Notes under the pieces: model-generated
What the model saw: the letters and a program-made list of their open reading frames with translations, nothing else
Database searches by the model: none
What the model was told of the DNA's origin: nothing
Assembly: GCF_000022565.1 (NCBI RefSeq)
Contig: NC_012483.1
Coordinates: forward strand, 1,922,001 to 1,986,000
Direction of reading: 5' to 3'
Source of the DNA: Acidobacterium capsulatum ATCC 51196
GTDB taxonomy: Bacteria; Acidobacteriota; Terriglobia; Terriglobales; Acidobacteriaceae
Length of the DNA: 64,000 bases
Program-made: the position numbers and the translations under genes
Part shown: piece by piece, positions 16,357-25,290 of the stretch
Numbering within the stretch: the first letter of the stretch is position 1
Layout of the letters: each line of letters starts with the position of its first letter

Positions 16357-16678
16357 CAGTTGCCAGTCCCCAGTTCTCAGTCCTCAGTTGTCAGTCCTCA
16401 GTTGTCAGTCCACAGTTGGCAGTCCCCAGTCCTCAGTCCACAGGCCTTGGCACTCGCGGGCCTCTGTATCAGGGCGCGGCTTCCGGAGCCTGCCCTGAGC
16501 CAGTCGAAGGGTGCCGCACCCAACCTCAAAAGAAGGTCTTCAGCCCTTGCGCCCATCCCGACCCCAGCTCTAGCCCCTGACACCAACTCCCGCCCCTCTG
16601 ACAACTGAAAACTGAGAACTGGGGACTGACAACTGAGGACTGTGGACTGAAGACTGGGGACTGGCAACTGGGGACTGT
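16357..16678. repeat. inverted pair of heptamer arrays
   Basis: Twelve uninterrupted CAGTNNN units span 16357-16440 (variants CAGTCCC, CAGTCCT, CAGTTGT, CAGTCCA). Eleven units of opposite orientation span 16602-16678. The 161-bp core contains CTGTATCAGGGCGCGGCT, a partial inverse copy of the REP element at 10287, and GAGCCAGTCGAAGGG. The right array ends one base before the bshC stop codon. No gene is seen in the gap 16311-16679. Confidence 0.88.
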
Positions 16679-16679
16679 C

Positions 16680-18266
16680 CTACAAAAAGATCTCGCGATG
16701 GCCCGGGCACATCTCGCGCGCCTCGGCCAGCGCCGCGTCGATCACCGCCTCGCCATAGATGGCCAGGTAGCTGAGCCCGGCCACGGCGCGCTCCTGCGGA
16801 TGGCCGCCGGGGGCCAGCGCGTGGGTCATCGCGTCCACGTGCTTTTTGAGGCTGGCCTCTTTCTGAATCTGGTAGTTCGCGGCCAGCCGGCGCAGACGGT
16901 TCATCTGGTAGCGCATCTTTGAGGCAGCGGTGTCGGCGGCGCGGCCCAGCCCGGCATCGAGGGTGCGCATCCATTCGGTCACGGTGGCCAGCTCGGCATC
17001 GAGCGACTGCCCGGCGGCGGCCAGCTTGCGCTTGCCCTCGATGGGCATGGTGCGCGCGCCCAGCCGCTGCAGCAGGTCCTCGGGCCGCGTCTGCAGCACA
17101 TCGGCCAGCGAAACCTCGTCGTGGGCCATCACCTTGGCCACCGCAGGCTCGATAAGCGTGGCGCTCACGCGCGGCAGCACGGGAGTGACCGCGCCCAGCA
17201 GCGCTTCATAGAGCACCTGCGTCTGCGCGAAGTAGGCAATCTCCGCAGGGCCGCCGATGTAGGCTGCCGTGGGCAGAATGGCGTCCTGAAACACGGGCCG
17301 CAGCAGCGCGTTGGGGCTCAGGCGCTCGGGCTCGGCGTCGAGAATGGCCAGCAGATCGGGGGTGGAATAGCTTTGCCGCCCGGCATGCCACATGCCGCTG
17401 GCGTCGCGGCGCAGCGGCAGGCGCGCGCCCGATTCCTTGTCGACGAGAAAGAGCAGGCTGCCGTGCCCGGCCACCAGCACCTGCGCGTGATAGCCGCGCT
17501 CGGCCAGCAGCGCGTTGCGCGCATGCAACAGGGCCTCAAGCTCGGCGGCGCGCTCGATGGCCTGCCGCAGCACATGGGCTCCGGCGGCGTGCCACTCGCG
17601 CGTGGAGGCGTCGATGACGATGAGCCCCTGTTTCTCGAAGAGCTTCGCCATCCACTGCCCGAAGGCCTGCGCCAGCGTCGCCTCGGGGCGGTAGGCCGCG
17701 CGCAGCAGGTCGATCTCGGGCACGTCGCCCAGCAGCTCCGCTGCGTCGTTCAGCACGGCTTCAATGCCCGCGCCCAGCTTGAGGCCGCCGACAGGGCGTC
17801 CCGCGCCCTCGACGGCCAGCGCAAGCGTGCGCAGCTCATGCCGCGTGCTGAGCGTGGTGTGGTTGACCTCGTCGAGGTCGTGGTCTTCGCTCGCCAGCCA
17901 GAAGACCGGCACCGCTCCGGCCGCGCGCGCGCGTTCGATGGCCGTGGCCGCTTTGTAGAGCACAAACAGCGGGCCGCCGAGCAAAGTGACCTGCTGGCCG
18001 GTGACGACCACGGGCGCGCCCTGGGCGAGCTTCTCAATATTGCGAAAGGTCTCTTCGCCCGCGCCGAAGGCCCGGTTTTGCGCGGCGAGGCGGGCGGCGG
18101 TGGCGGCGCGATCCCCGGCAAAGGCGGGCCGGGCGGCCTGGGGCCAGTTCGCGTTGGTGGGGCTGACGGCGTAGAAGGGTGCGAGCGGCTCGGGGCTCGC
18201 GGTGTAATCGACAAACAGCCGGCTCAGGTGCGGCAGAATCGTGATCGGGCTACAGTGATTGGGCAC
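16680..18266 (-). CDS. bshC: bacillithiol synthase BshC
   Basis: 528 residues. It matches the BshC signature: VVTGQQVTLLGGPLFVLYKA near residue 90, then PVFWLASEDHDLDEVNH, with the expected Rossmann-like core and C-terminal coiled-coil region. BshC adds cysteine to glucosaminyl-malate to give bacillithiol, a low-molecular-weight thiol. The start is GTG at 18266, and the gene overlaps the upstream DUF2520 gene by 17 bases. bshA and bshB are not in the window. Confidence 0.92.
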   Translation of the reverse strand: MPNHCSPITILPHLSRLFVDYTASPEPLAPFYAVSPTNANWPQAARPAFAGDRAATAARLAAQNRAFGAGEETFRNIEKLAQGAPVVVTGQQVTLLGGPLFVLYKAATAIERARAAGAVPVFWLASEDHDLDEVNHTTLSTRHELRTLALAVEGAGRPVGGLKLGAGIEAVLNDAAELLGDVPEIDLLRAAYRPEATLAQAFGQWMAKLFEKQGLIVIDASTREWHAAGAHVLRQAIERAAELEALLHARNALLAERGYHAQVLVAGHGSLLFLVDKESGARLPLRRDASGMWHAGRQSYSTPDLLAILDAEPERLSPNALLRPVFQDAILPTAAYIGGPAEIAYFAQTQVLYEALLGAVTPVLPRVSATLIEPAVAKVMAHDEVSLADVLQTRPEDLLQRLGARTMPIEGKRKLAAAGQSLDAELATVTEWMRTLDAGLGRAADTAASKMRYQMNRLRRLAANYQIQKEASLKKHVDAMTHALAPGGHPQERAVAGLSYLAIYGEAVIDAALAEAREMCPGHREIFL

Positions 18267-19242
18267 CGGCGTTCACTCGTCTCCGTTGGGATTTCTTCTG
18301 TGGTGCTCGCAGCAGGGCCGCGATGCTTTCGCGCTCCCGCACCGGCAGCGCCTCCAGCGCCTGAAGCGCCAGCGCGCGATAGACCCCGGCGAGAACTGGA
18401 TGCGCGGCCAGCGCCTGAAGATGCAGCTTGATGGTTCCGGCATCGCCGCGCGCAAACGGACCGCTGAAGCTCTGCGCGGCCCCACGCTGTTCGATGTTCT
18501 GGAGCGTGGCCCCGGCCAGCACTGCTGCCATTTTGGCGGCCGCGGCCGGTGCGAGTCCAGCCAGACGCGCCGTTTCGGCCGCCGCCGTGAAGGCGCTCAC
18601 CAGCAGCGGAGAGGCCAGCGTGCCCGCCGCGTGATACAGATGCTTGCTTCCCGGAGCAATCGCAAACGGATCGCCGCCCAGCGTCCGCAGCATGGCAAAG
18701 AGCCGCCGACGGGCCGTGGCATCGGCGGTCTCGACGCCGTAGAGCAGGCCCTGGAGCGGAACGGCGGCGCGGGTGGGAAAGCTCATCACCGGATGCACGG
18801 AGGCGATGCGCGCACCGGCCTCAAGTGCTGGCCGCAGCAGCGCGGATTCACGCGCACCACTCGCATGCAGCACGATCTGGCCGCGCAAATCCGCCTTCCG
18901 GCCCACCAGCTCCGCGCACGCTGCTTCAATGGCGTCGTCGGGCACGCAGAGCCAGAGAAATTCGGCGTCGAGGGCGGCTTCGTTCCAGGTTCTGGTGGGG
19001 GTTCTGATGGGCAGGCCGCTGCGCGTCTGGCTTCCGCGCAGGCTGGCGGCGGCAGGCCGCGTGCGCACCACCACCTCGCGCAGCGTGAGGCCATTCTCAG
19101 GCCGCAGACGCAGGGCGGCATGGGCCAATGCGGTGCCCCAGTTGCCGAGGCCGATGACGGCCAGGGTCCCGCGCGCTGTTGCCGTCAAAGACGGCGCGGC
19201 TGCGTCCGGTTTCCGCACGATTTTGCGAGGCTTCGCAGGCAT
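18250..19242 (-). CDS. Rossmann-like and DUF2520 domain oxidoreductase
   Basis: 330 residues from the ATG at 19242 (AAGAAG upstream). A basic N-terminus leads to a dinucleotide-binding GLGNWG (31-36), then LWLCVPDDAI and HASGA as in NADP-dependent dehydrogenases. The C-terminal helical half, with HPVMSFP and HLYHAAGTLASPLL, matches DUF2520. Family members resemble 6-phosphogluconate or prephenate dehydrogenases, but their substrate is unknown. It overlaps bshC by 17 bases, so the two are probably co-translated. The upstream neighbour at 19287 is divergent. Confidence 0.85.
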   Translation of the reverse strand: MPAKPRKIVRKPDAAAPSLTATARGTLAVIGLGNWGTALAHAALRLRPENGLTLREVVVRTRPAAASLRGSQTRSGLPIRTPTRTWNEAALDAEFLWLCVPDDAIEAACAELVGRKADLRGQIVLHASGARESALLRPALEAGARIASVHPVMSFPTRAAVPLQGLLYGVETADATARRRLFAMLRTLGGDPFAIAPGSKHLYHAAGTLASPLLVSAFTAAAETARLAGLAPAAAAKMAAVLAGATLQNIEQRGAAQSFSGPFARGDAGTIKLHLQALAAHPVLAGVYRALALQALEALPVRERESIAALLRAPQKKSQRRRVNAGAQSL

Positions 19243-19286
19243 GGTTCTTCTTAACGGATGGTAACGTAGCCCACAGAGGAGAGACG

Positions 19287-20045
19287 ATGCCCACCGCTCA
19301 GAAACCTGCCCGTAAACCCGCCTCCCAAGCCGCATCCCAAACCGCATCAAAGCCAGCCGCCGCCAAGGCCACCCGCACCGCTCAGAAGAAAGCCGCCGCG
19401 TCAAAGAAAGCCCCCAAAACGCCCGGCGGGAAGGCTGCGAAGACGCCGGCCGCCGACCCGATGCCGGTCGTCCGCAACCTGCGCATTCGCCCCGGCAAGC
19501 CGGGCAAGGTGCTCTCGTCGGAGCTGCGGTATGAAGGCCCGCTGTTTCGCATTTTTTCTGAAGAGGTCGAGGAGCCGACGGGCAAGCGCAACCGCCGCGA
19601 CATAATCCGCCACAACGGCTCGGTGGTGATTCTGGCCGTGGACACCTCGAAGAGCAAGCGTGACCCGCTCATCGTGATCGAGCGGCAGTACCGGCACGCG
19701 GCGCAGCAGTATTTGTATGAGGTTCCGGCCGGCAAAATGGAGCCGGGCGAAGAGCGGCTGGCCGCGGCCAAGCGCGAGCTGCTGGAGGAGACCGGCTACG
19801 CCGCCCGCAAGTGGAAGAAGCTGGTGCGCTACTTTGCCAGCCCCGGCTTTCTGGGTGAGTGGATGCAGGTGTTTCTGGCCGAGGATCTGGTGCCGGGCAC
19901 CGCGACCCCGGAAGACGACGAATCCTTTGAACTGCAGCGTGTGCCCCTTTCCGAGTTGCTGCGTCTCATAGAGCGGGGGCAAATCCAGGACGGCAAAACG
20001 CTCGTCTCTGTGCTTTGCTACGCACGCTCTCTGGGCAGGAAATAG
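19287..20045 (+). CDS. Nudix hydrolase with Ala/Lys-rich N-terminal tail
   Basis: 252 residues from the ATG at 19287 with AGAGGAGA upstream. Residues 1-58 are low-complexity Ala/Lys/Thr/Pro, resembling the tails of histone H1-like proteins. The Nudix domain follows, with box G149-x5-E155-x7-R163-E164-x2-E167-E168-x-G170. The surrounding sequence ([18 protein letters not shown]) is that of ADP-ribose pyrophosphatase (NudF-like) enzymes. It probably hydrolyses ADP-ribose or a related nucleotide sugar. The tail could bind nucleic acid or polyanions; this is inference. Confidence 0.88.
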   Translation: MPTAQKPARKPASQAASQTASKPAAAKATRTAQKKAAASKKAPKTPGGKAAKTPAADPMPVVRNLRIRPGKPGKVLSSELRYEGPLFRIFSEEVEEPTGKRNRRDIIRHNGSVVILAVDTSKSKRDPLIVIERQYRHAAQQYLYEVPAGKMEPGEERLAAAKRELLEETGYAARKWKKLVRYFASPGFLGEWMQVFLAEDLVPGTATPEDDESFELQRVPLSELLRLIERGQIQDGKTLVSVLCYARSLGRK

Positions 20046-20178
20046 CCGCCGGTGCGCCCCGGGAGCAGGTGTTGCGGCGAGGAAGAAAACCAAAGCTCTG
20101 CGGCTGGCGTCTGTACTAGTCACAGGCAGGTGGGACTCCTCTCCCAACCGAAATCTGTCTCAGGAAGGTCCAGGGCTT

Positions 20179-20397
20179 GTGGCTCAATACAAAGGCAAAG
20201 TGAAGTGGTTCAACAACGCGAAGGGTTATGGCTTTATTGGTCGCGATGATGGGCCGGACGTGTTTGTGCATTACAGCGCCATTCAGATCGATGGCTACAA
20301 GAGCCTGAAGGAAGGCGACGAGGTCGAGTTTGACATCGTGCAGGGGCAAAAGGGTCCACAGGCCGATCAGGTGACCCGCATGCGCGAGATTGCCTGA
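20179..20397 (+). CDS. cold-shock protein (CspA family)
   Basis: 72 residues, one cold-shock domain, GTG start. RNA-binding motifs are KGYGFI (RNP1) and VFVHYSAI (RNP2). It binds single-stranded nucleic acid and melts RNA structure. The 133-base gap upstream (20046-20178) may hold its promoter and a structured 5' leader, as is common for csp genes, but I see no defined element. A strong terminator follows, so it is probably monocistronic. Confidence 0.93.
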   Translation: MAQYKGKVKWFNNAKGYGFIGRDDGPDVFVHYSAIQIDGYKSLKEGDEVEFDIVQGQKGPQADQVTRMREIA

Positions 20398-20428
20398 CGG
20401 CACACGATAGAAATTGCAGCACAACATG

Positions 20429-20473
20429 ACCCCGCACCGGCCCCTGGCCGGAGACTGCGGGGTTGTGTGTTTT
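20429..20473 (+). terminator. terminator after the cold-shock gene
   Basis: ACCCCGCA (20429-20436) pairs with TGCGGGGT (20456-20463), enclosing an inner stem CCGGCC/GGCCGG, followed by TGTGTGTTTT. Confidence 0.85.
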
Positions 20474-20510
20474 GCGCCGGAGCCGTGCGAGCCGTGCTTT
20501 AATTTTCCCT

Positions 20511-22253
20511 ATGGACAATCGTTCCATCGCGCATCTGCTGGACGAAACCGCCGACCTGCTGGAGATCGACAGCGGCGACAGCTTCCGCATCCGCTCTTAC
20601 CGCCGCGCCGCGGAAGCCGTGGAGGCCACCACGGTAACGCTGGCCACCATCGCTGGCGACGCCAAAAAGCTGCAGGAGATTCCCGGCATTGGCAAGGGCA
20701 TGGCCGCCAATATTGCGCAGATTGAGGAGACGGGCAGCTTTGACCTGCGGCGCGAGCTGCTGGAGAAGTACAACGCCTCTATTCTTGAACTGCTGAAGCT
20801 GCCGGGCATGGGTCCGAAGACCGTGGCGCTGCTCTTCAGCGCGCTGAAGGTGGACTCGATCGAGACGCTCGAAGCCGCCCTCAAGGCGGGCAAGCTCAAC
20901 GGGCTGCCGCGCTTCGGCAAAAAACTGATCGACAACATCAAAAAAGGCATCGAGGAGTACCGCCAGCACCATGGGCGGTTTCTGGTCAGCGTCTCGCAGC
21001 GCGCCGCCGATGAAATTGCCGAGTACCTGCGGAAGCTTGAGGGCATTGAGACGGTGACCCCGGCCGGCTCCACGCGCCGGGGCCGCGAGACGGCCGGCGA
21101 CCTTGACCTGCTGGTGACCGGGCCTGCCTGCGCGGAGGATGTCTGCGCGGAAGCTGTGGAGTACACGGCCAGCTATCCGGGCATCGACAGCATGATTGCG
21201 CGCGGCCAGAACAAGGTGAGCTTCAAGCTGCACAACGGCCTGCAGGTAGACGTGCGCCTGCTGCCCGAGGAGAGCTACGGCGCGGCGCTGCAGTACTTTA
21301 CCGGCTCAAAGATGCACAACGTGACGCTGCGGCAGCGGGCGCTGCGGCGCGGCTACACACTGAGCGAATATGCGCTGGCCAATGTGGCCGATGGCTCGGT
21401 GGTGGCGGCGCGCACCGAAGAGGAGATTTACGCGGCGCTCGATCTGGACTGGATTCCGCCGGAGCTGCGCGAAAACAACGGCGAAATCGAGGCGGCGGAA
21501 AACCATACACTGCCAGACCTGATAGAGCTGAAGGACATTCACGGCGACGTGCACATGCACACCGACGCCACGGATGGCCGCAACACGATCCGCGAGATGG
21601 CCGAGGCGGCGCTCGAGCGCGGCTACCAGTACATTGCCATCACCGACCACTCGAAAAACCTGGCGATGACCAACGGGCTCGACGACCAGCGGGCGCTCGA
21701 ACACATCCGGCGCATTCGCGAGGTGGACGAGGAGATGGAAGGGCGCATTCGCGTCTTTCCGGGCATCGAGGTGGACATATTGGGCGATGGCGCGCTCGAC
21801 CTCGCCGACGAGACGCTGGCGCAGATGGACGTGGTGATTGCGAGCGTGCATACGCTCTTTCAGCAGCCGCGCGAGCAGATGACGGAGCGGGTGCTGCGGG
21901 CGCTCGAAAATCCTTATGTGCGCATTCTGGGCCACCCGACCGGGCGGCTGCTGCTACGCCGCGAGCCCTTTGAGATGGACTTGCGGGCCGTACTGGAAGC
22001 CTGCGCCCGGCTGGGCGTGGCAGTGGAGCACAACAGCTCCCCGGAGCGGCTGGATCTTTGCGACCGCGACCTGCGGCTGGCGCGCGAGCTGGGCTGCAAG
22101 ATCGTCATCAACACGGACGCGCACCACACCAGCCACCTGGCGAATATTCGCTTTGGATTGCGGCAGTTGCGCCGGGCCTGGCTGACGCGCAAAGAGGTGC
22201 TGAACCATCACACGGCCGAGGCATTTTTGAAGGCAATGCGCCCGAGGCCCTGA
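20511..22253 (+). CDS. polX: DNA polymerase X (Pol beta-like with PHP domain)
   Basis: 580 residues from the ATG at 20511. The N-terminal 8-kDa-like and helix-hairpin-helix regions include IPGIGKGMAANI and LPGMGPKTV. The polymerase palm has GSTRRGRETAGDLDLL with D197 and D199, and a third acidic residue D247 in LQVDVRL. A PHP domain begins at HGDVHMHTDATDG (about 344) and runs to the end, with histidines suited to bind metals for a nuclease. PolX enzymes fill short gaps in base-excision repair. All expected catalytic residues are present. Confidence 0.94.
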   Translation: MDNRSIAHLLDETADLLEIDSGDSFRIRSYRRAAEAVEATTVTLATIAGDAKKLQEIPGIGKGMAANIAQIEETGSFDLRRELLEKYNASILELLKLPGMGPKTVALLFSALKVDSIETLEAALKAGKLNGLPRFGKKLIDNIKKGIEEYRQHHGRFLVSVSQRAADEIAEYLRKLEGIETVTPAGSTRRGRETAGDLDLLVTGPACAEDVCAEAVEYTASYPGIDSMIARGQNKVSFKLHNGLQVDVRLLPEESYGAALQYFTGSKMHNVTLRQRALRRGYTLSEYALANVADGSVVAARTEEEIYAALDLDWIPPELRENNGEIEAAENHTLPDLIELKDIHGDVHMHTDATDGRNTIREMAEAALERGYQYIAITDHSKNLAMTNGLDDQRALEHIRRIREVDEEMEGRIRVFPGIEVDILGDGALDLADETLAQMDVVIASVHTLFQQPREQMTERVLRALENPYVRILGHPTGRLLLRREPFEMDLRAVLEACARLGVAVEHNSSPERLDLCDRDLRLARELGCKIVINTDAHHTSHLANIRFGLRQLRRAWLTRKEVLNHHTAEAFLKAMRPRP

Positions 22254-22287
22254 GCGCGCATCCAAAGGAAGCGGATACACTGCTGCG

Positions 22288-22899
22288 ATGAGCGAACCTA
22301 CGCCCTCCTCCCTTTCGTTTGACCGTGAAACTACCCGCCGCGGACTGATTGCCGTCTGTGGTGCGCTGGTGGTCATGGCCGTGCTGGTCTGGGCCTTTTT
22401 CTATTACGGGCAGGCGGCGATTGGCCACACCGGGCAGGTGGATTCGCTCACGGTCTACCCGATTCAGCACGAGCTGGCCAACAAGGGCAATCCGCAGCAT
22501 GGCATGAACGGCAGCACGGAGCAGTACAACGAGCTGATTGTGCTGGCCGGCGTCTCGGTCACCAACACCTCAAAGAAGCCGCTGACGCTGCTCGACATGC
22601 AGGCCAACGTGCTCTTGCCGGACAACAAGGCGATCAACAGCCTGGCGGCTTCGACACCCGATATTCCGCGCATCTTTGAGGCGTACCCGGGGCTGGATTC
22701 GCTGCGCGCGCAGCCGCTGCTGCGCGATACGGTGATTGCGCCGGGGCAGACAGTGGAAGGACAAATGATCTTCAACTATCCGCTGACGAAGCAGCAGTGG
22801 GATGCGCGGCAGGGGCTGGATGTAACGATTCAGTTTGTGCAGCAGACCTCGGACCTGCACATCAACCTGAAGGGCAATGCGACGGTGGGGCGGTCGTAG
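22288..22899 (+). CDS. single-pass membrane hypothetical protein
   Basis: 203 residues. A short cytoplasmic N-terminus precedes one membrane helix (about 18-42, LIAVCGALVVMAVLVWAFFYY). The remainder is probably periplasmic and beta-rich, with VLAGVSVTNTSKKPLTLLDMQANV and APGQTVEGQMIFNYP, which resembles an immunoglobulin-like accessory fold. I do not recognise the family. It lies 34 bases after polX and 9 bases before the flavin reductase gene, and may be transcribed with both. Confidence 0.72.
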   Translation: MSEPTPSSLSFDRETTRRGLIAVCGALVVMAVLVWAFFYYGQAAIGHTGQVDSLTVYPIQHELANKGNPQHGMNGSTEQYNELIVLAGVSVTNTSKKPLTLLDMQANVLLPDNKAINSLAASTPDIPRIFEAYPGLDSLRAQPLLRDTVIAPGQTVEGQMIFNYPLTKQQWDARQGLDVTIQFVQQTSDLHINLKGNATVGRS

Positions 22900-22908
22900 G
22901 GAAATGCT

Positions 22909-23574
22909 GTGGATTCCCGCAGCCTCTTGGCAGAGGCGGGCGGGCGGCGCATGCTTATGAATATGCACGTCATCGACCCGGCCTCGCACGCTTACCCTGA
23001 AATCTACAAGCTCATGATTGGCGCGATTGTGCCGCGCCCGATCGCCTTTGTGTCTTCGCGGGATGCCGCGGGCGTGCTGAATCTTGCGCCCTTCAGCTAC
23101 TTCACCGGATGCAGCACCAACCCTCCGGTGGTGTGCTTCTGCTCGGCGGTGCGCACGGGGCCGCGCCCGCACAAGGACACGCTCGAAAACATTCGCGCCA
23201 CGGGCGAGTTTGTGGTGAACATCGTGACCGAAGAGATAGCCGGGCCCATGAATGCAACCTCCGCCGAGGTGGCCCCCGAGGTAGACGAATTTGCCCTGGC
23301 CGGGCTGACGCCGCTCGCGAGTGAACGCATCGCGGTGCCGCGCGTGGCCGAGAGCCCGATCCAGATGGAGTGCCGGTTGCGGCAGATTATCGAGATCAGT
23401 CCCCTGCCCGGCGGAGGCAACCTGGTGCTGGGTGATGTGCTTCTGTTCCATATTCGGGAAGACCTGCTGGTGAACGGCAAGATCGATCCGGACCGGCTGC
23501 GCGCGGTGGGCCGCATGGGAGGCCCGACCTTTGTGCGGACGCGTGACCGGTTTGACATGCCGCGTCCAAAGTAG
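22909..23574 (+). CDS. flavin reductase-like domain protein
   Basis: 221 residues from the GTG at 22909; ATG codons at 22951, 22957 and 22963 are also possible because no clear ribosome binding site separates them. The FMN-binding split-barrel of the flavin reductase-like (DIM6/NTAB) family is seen in VPRPIAFVSSRDAAGVLNLAPFSYF and NPPVVCF. The C-terminal region has LVLGDVLLFHIRED. These proteins use FMN and often supply reduced flavin or act on small oxidised substrates; the substrate here is unknown. Confidence 0.83.
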   Translation: MDSRSLLAEAGGRRMLMNMHVIDPASHAYPEIYKLMIGAIVPRPIAFVSSRDAAGVLNLAPFSYFTGCSTNPPVVCFCSAVRTGPRPHKDTLENIRATGEFVVNIVTEEIAGPMNATSAEVAPEVDEFALAGLTPLASERIAVPRVAESPIQMECRLRQIIEISPLPGGGNLVLGDVLLFHIREDLLVNGKIDPDRLRAVGRMGGPTFVRTRDRFDMPRPK

Positions 23575-23662
23575 CGGGGAGCAGCCGCCCGAGGGTGGTT
23601 TAGCATGGAAATTGCGCAGCCTTTGCCGCAGGTGATAGCGTTGCGCCGGGAGAAGCAGAATT

Positions 23663-24493
23663 TTGGCATTGGATACCAGCCGCGTTCACGAGTTACCCGC
23701 CGACGAGATGGCCCTGTACCGCCGTCTGGACCCGGAGCGCATGCCGCACCACGTCGCCATCATCATGGACGGGAACGGACGCTGGGCCGGCAAGCGGAGC
23801 CTCAAGCGCTTTCTGGGCCACCAGAAGGGCGCGGACGCCGTGCAGTACATCGTGGAGACCTGCTCGCGCATCGGGCTGCCCTGGCTGACGCTGTATGCCT
23901 TTTCGCTTGAAAACAACCTCAAGCGCCCCAGGACCGAAGTGAACTTTCTCATGATGCTGCTGCGCACCTACCTGAACAACAACGTGCAGCGCATGAATGA
24001 CAACAATGTGCGCATTCGCTACATTGGCCGCACCGAAGAGCTGCCGGGCGAGGTGCGCGAGCGCATGCAATGGGCCGAAGAGGCCACGGTGCGCAATACC
24101 GGCACCACGCTGACACTGGCGCTCAACTACGGCTCCCGCTCTGAGATTGTGGACGCGGTGCGCCGCATCGCCGCCGAGGTGAAGGCAGGCAAACTGCAAC
24201 CCGGTGACATCAACGAGCAGGATATCGACCGGAACCTCTACACGGCCTACATGCCCGACCCCGACCTGCTGATTCGCACCTCGGGCGAGATGCGCATCTC
24301 CAATTACCTGCTGTGGCAGATTGCCTATACCGAGATTCTGGTCACCGACCGGCTGTGGCCCGACTACCGGGGCATTCACCTGCTCGAAGCCATCGAAGAA
24401 TATCAGCGCCGGGAGCGCCGCTTTGGCGGGCTGAATACAGGCACCGAGTCAGACGACGTGTCCTCTCTGCCGGACCGTCAACTGGTGCTGTAG
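23663..24493 (+). CDS. uppS: isoprenyl transferase (undecaprenyl diphosphate synthase)
   Basis: 276 residues from a TTG at 23663, with GGGAGAAG upstream; a TTG two codons later is an alternative. The cis-prenyltransferase signature IIMDGNGRWAGKR has the catalytic D36. Further motifs are TLYAFSLENNLKRP, LALNYGSRSEI and DPDLLIRTSGEMRISNYLLWQ. It makes the lipid carrier for peptidoglycan and LPS glycans from farnesyl and isopentenyl diphosphate. It is unlinked from cdsA, dxr and rseP, with which it is often clustered in other bacteria. Confidence 0.94.
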   Translation: MALDTSRVHELPADEMALYRRLDPERMPHHVAIIMDGNGRWAGKRSLKRFLGHQKGADAVQYIVETCSRIGLPWLTLYAFSLENNLKRPRTEVNFLMMLLRTYLNNNVQRMNDNNVRIRYIGRTEELPGEVRERMQWAEEATVRNTGTTLTLALNYGSRSEIVDAVRRIAAEVKAGKLQPGDINEQDIDRNLYTAYMPDPDLLIRTSGEMRISNYLLWQIAYTEILVTDRLWPDYRGIHLLEAIEEYQRRERRFGGLNTGTESDDVSSLPDRQLVL

Positions 24494-24579
24494 GCCGCGA
24501 ATCTCTCCGGGGCCGAAACCCCTTTTCATTCACATCCTGAGAAAAGCACGGCGGAAGCCATGCGCGGATCGACTTCTCT

Positions 24580-24640
24580 GAGATCTACGTCTCTAAGATC
24601 TACGATCTACGCGGCGGGCGGCGGGCGGCGGGCGGCGCGC
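24580..24640. repeat. short tandem repeats (GATCTACG-type and GGCGGGC)
   Basis: AGATCTACG-like words occur three times at about 24580-24611. Three perfect GGCGGGC heptamers and a fourth partial unit follow at 24613-24640. The arrays lie in the 234-bp gap between the convergent uppS and HU genes, where no gene is seen. Confidence 0.75.
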
Positions 24641-24727
24641 AATTCAGACGGTGACCGGCCTCGATGGGCCGGGGGACTTTTTGGCAAGGGAGTGCGCCGG
24701 CTCCGCATGGGAGCCGGTGGAGAGGGC

Positions 24728-25051
24728 TCAGGAGCCGGAATCTTCGTCTTCGCCGTGGTCCTCGCCGTTGTCACCGTGAGGATTCACGAGATCGCGCAGC
24801 TCCTTGCTGGGCTTGAAGTAGGGCACCTTCTTGGCCGGTACATCCACCTTGGCGCCGGTCTTGGGATTGCGGCCTACGCGCGGGTTGCGCTGGCGCACGC
24901 GGAAGCTGCCAAAGCCGCGAATCTCGATCTTGTCGCCCGACTTGAGGGCGGCAATCACGGAATCGAAGATGGTATCCACGATGACTTCGCCATCCCGGCG
25001 GGTCAGCTCGCCGCTCTTGGTCAACTCTTCCACCAAATCTGCTTTGGTCAT
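24728..25051 (-). CDS. HU/IHF family DNA-binding protein with acidic tail
   Basis: 107 residues from the ATG at 25051. The HU fold is complete: MTKADLVEEL at the start, GFGSFRVRQRNPRVGRNPKTG in the beta-arm with the intercalating proline, then VPAKKVPYFKPSKEL. The last 15 or so residues are Asp/Glu/Gly-rich (about 93-107), unlike classical HU of about 90 residues. Upstream in-frame sequence adds nothing homologous. It is a nucleoid protein that bends DNA. The acidic tail may compete with DNA for the basic arm; this is inference. Confidence 0.92.
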   Translation of the reverse strand: MTKADLVEELTKSGELTRRDGEVIVDTIFDSVIAALKSGDKIEIRGFGSFRVRQRNPRVGRNPKTGAKVDVPAKKVPYFKPSKELRDLVNPHGDNGEDHGEDEDSGS

Positions 25052-25290
25052 GTTTGGCTTTGCTCCGGTAGTTTGTTCCACCTTGTAACCATAGTAGATG
25101 CAACAAATTTGTGCATCATCGACAAAAACTTTCAGGAAAAATGAACCAGCCCATCCCCGGGGAGGCAACGAAGGAGCGACAGAACCAGCCACCGGGCACA
25201 AATGCCACGGGTTGCGCCCTTGGAGAGGTCACTTTCATCGTATGCTGGTAAGCGTATCTCTGAAGTATATTCAGGGACCGTATTTTCAGG

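Noticed and set aside
16357-16678. Possible CRISPR array
   Set aside because: Units are only 7 bp, contiguous and degenerate, with no 25-40 bp spacers and no cas genes nearby.
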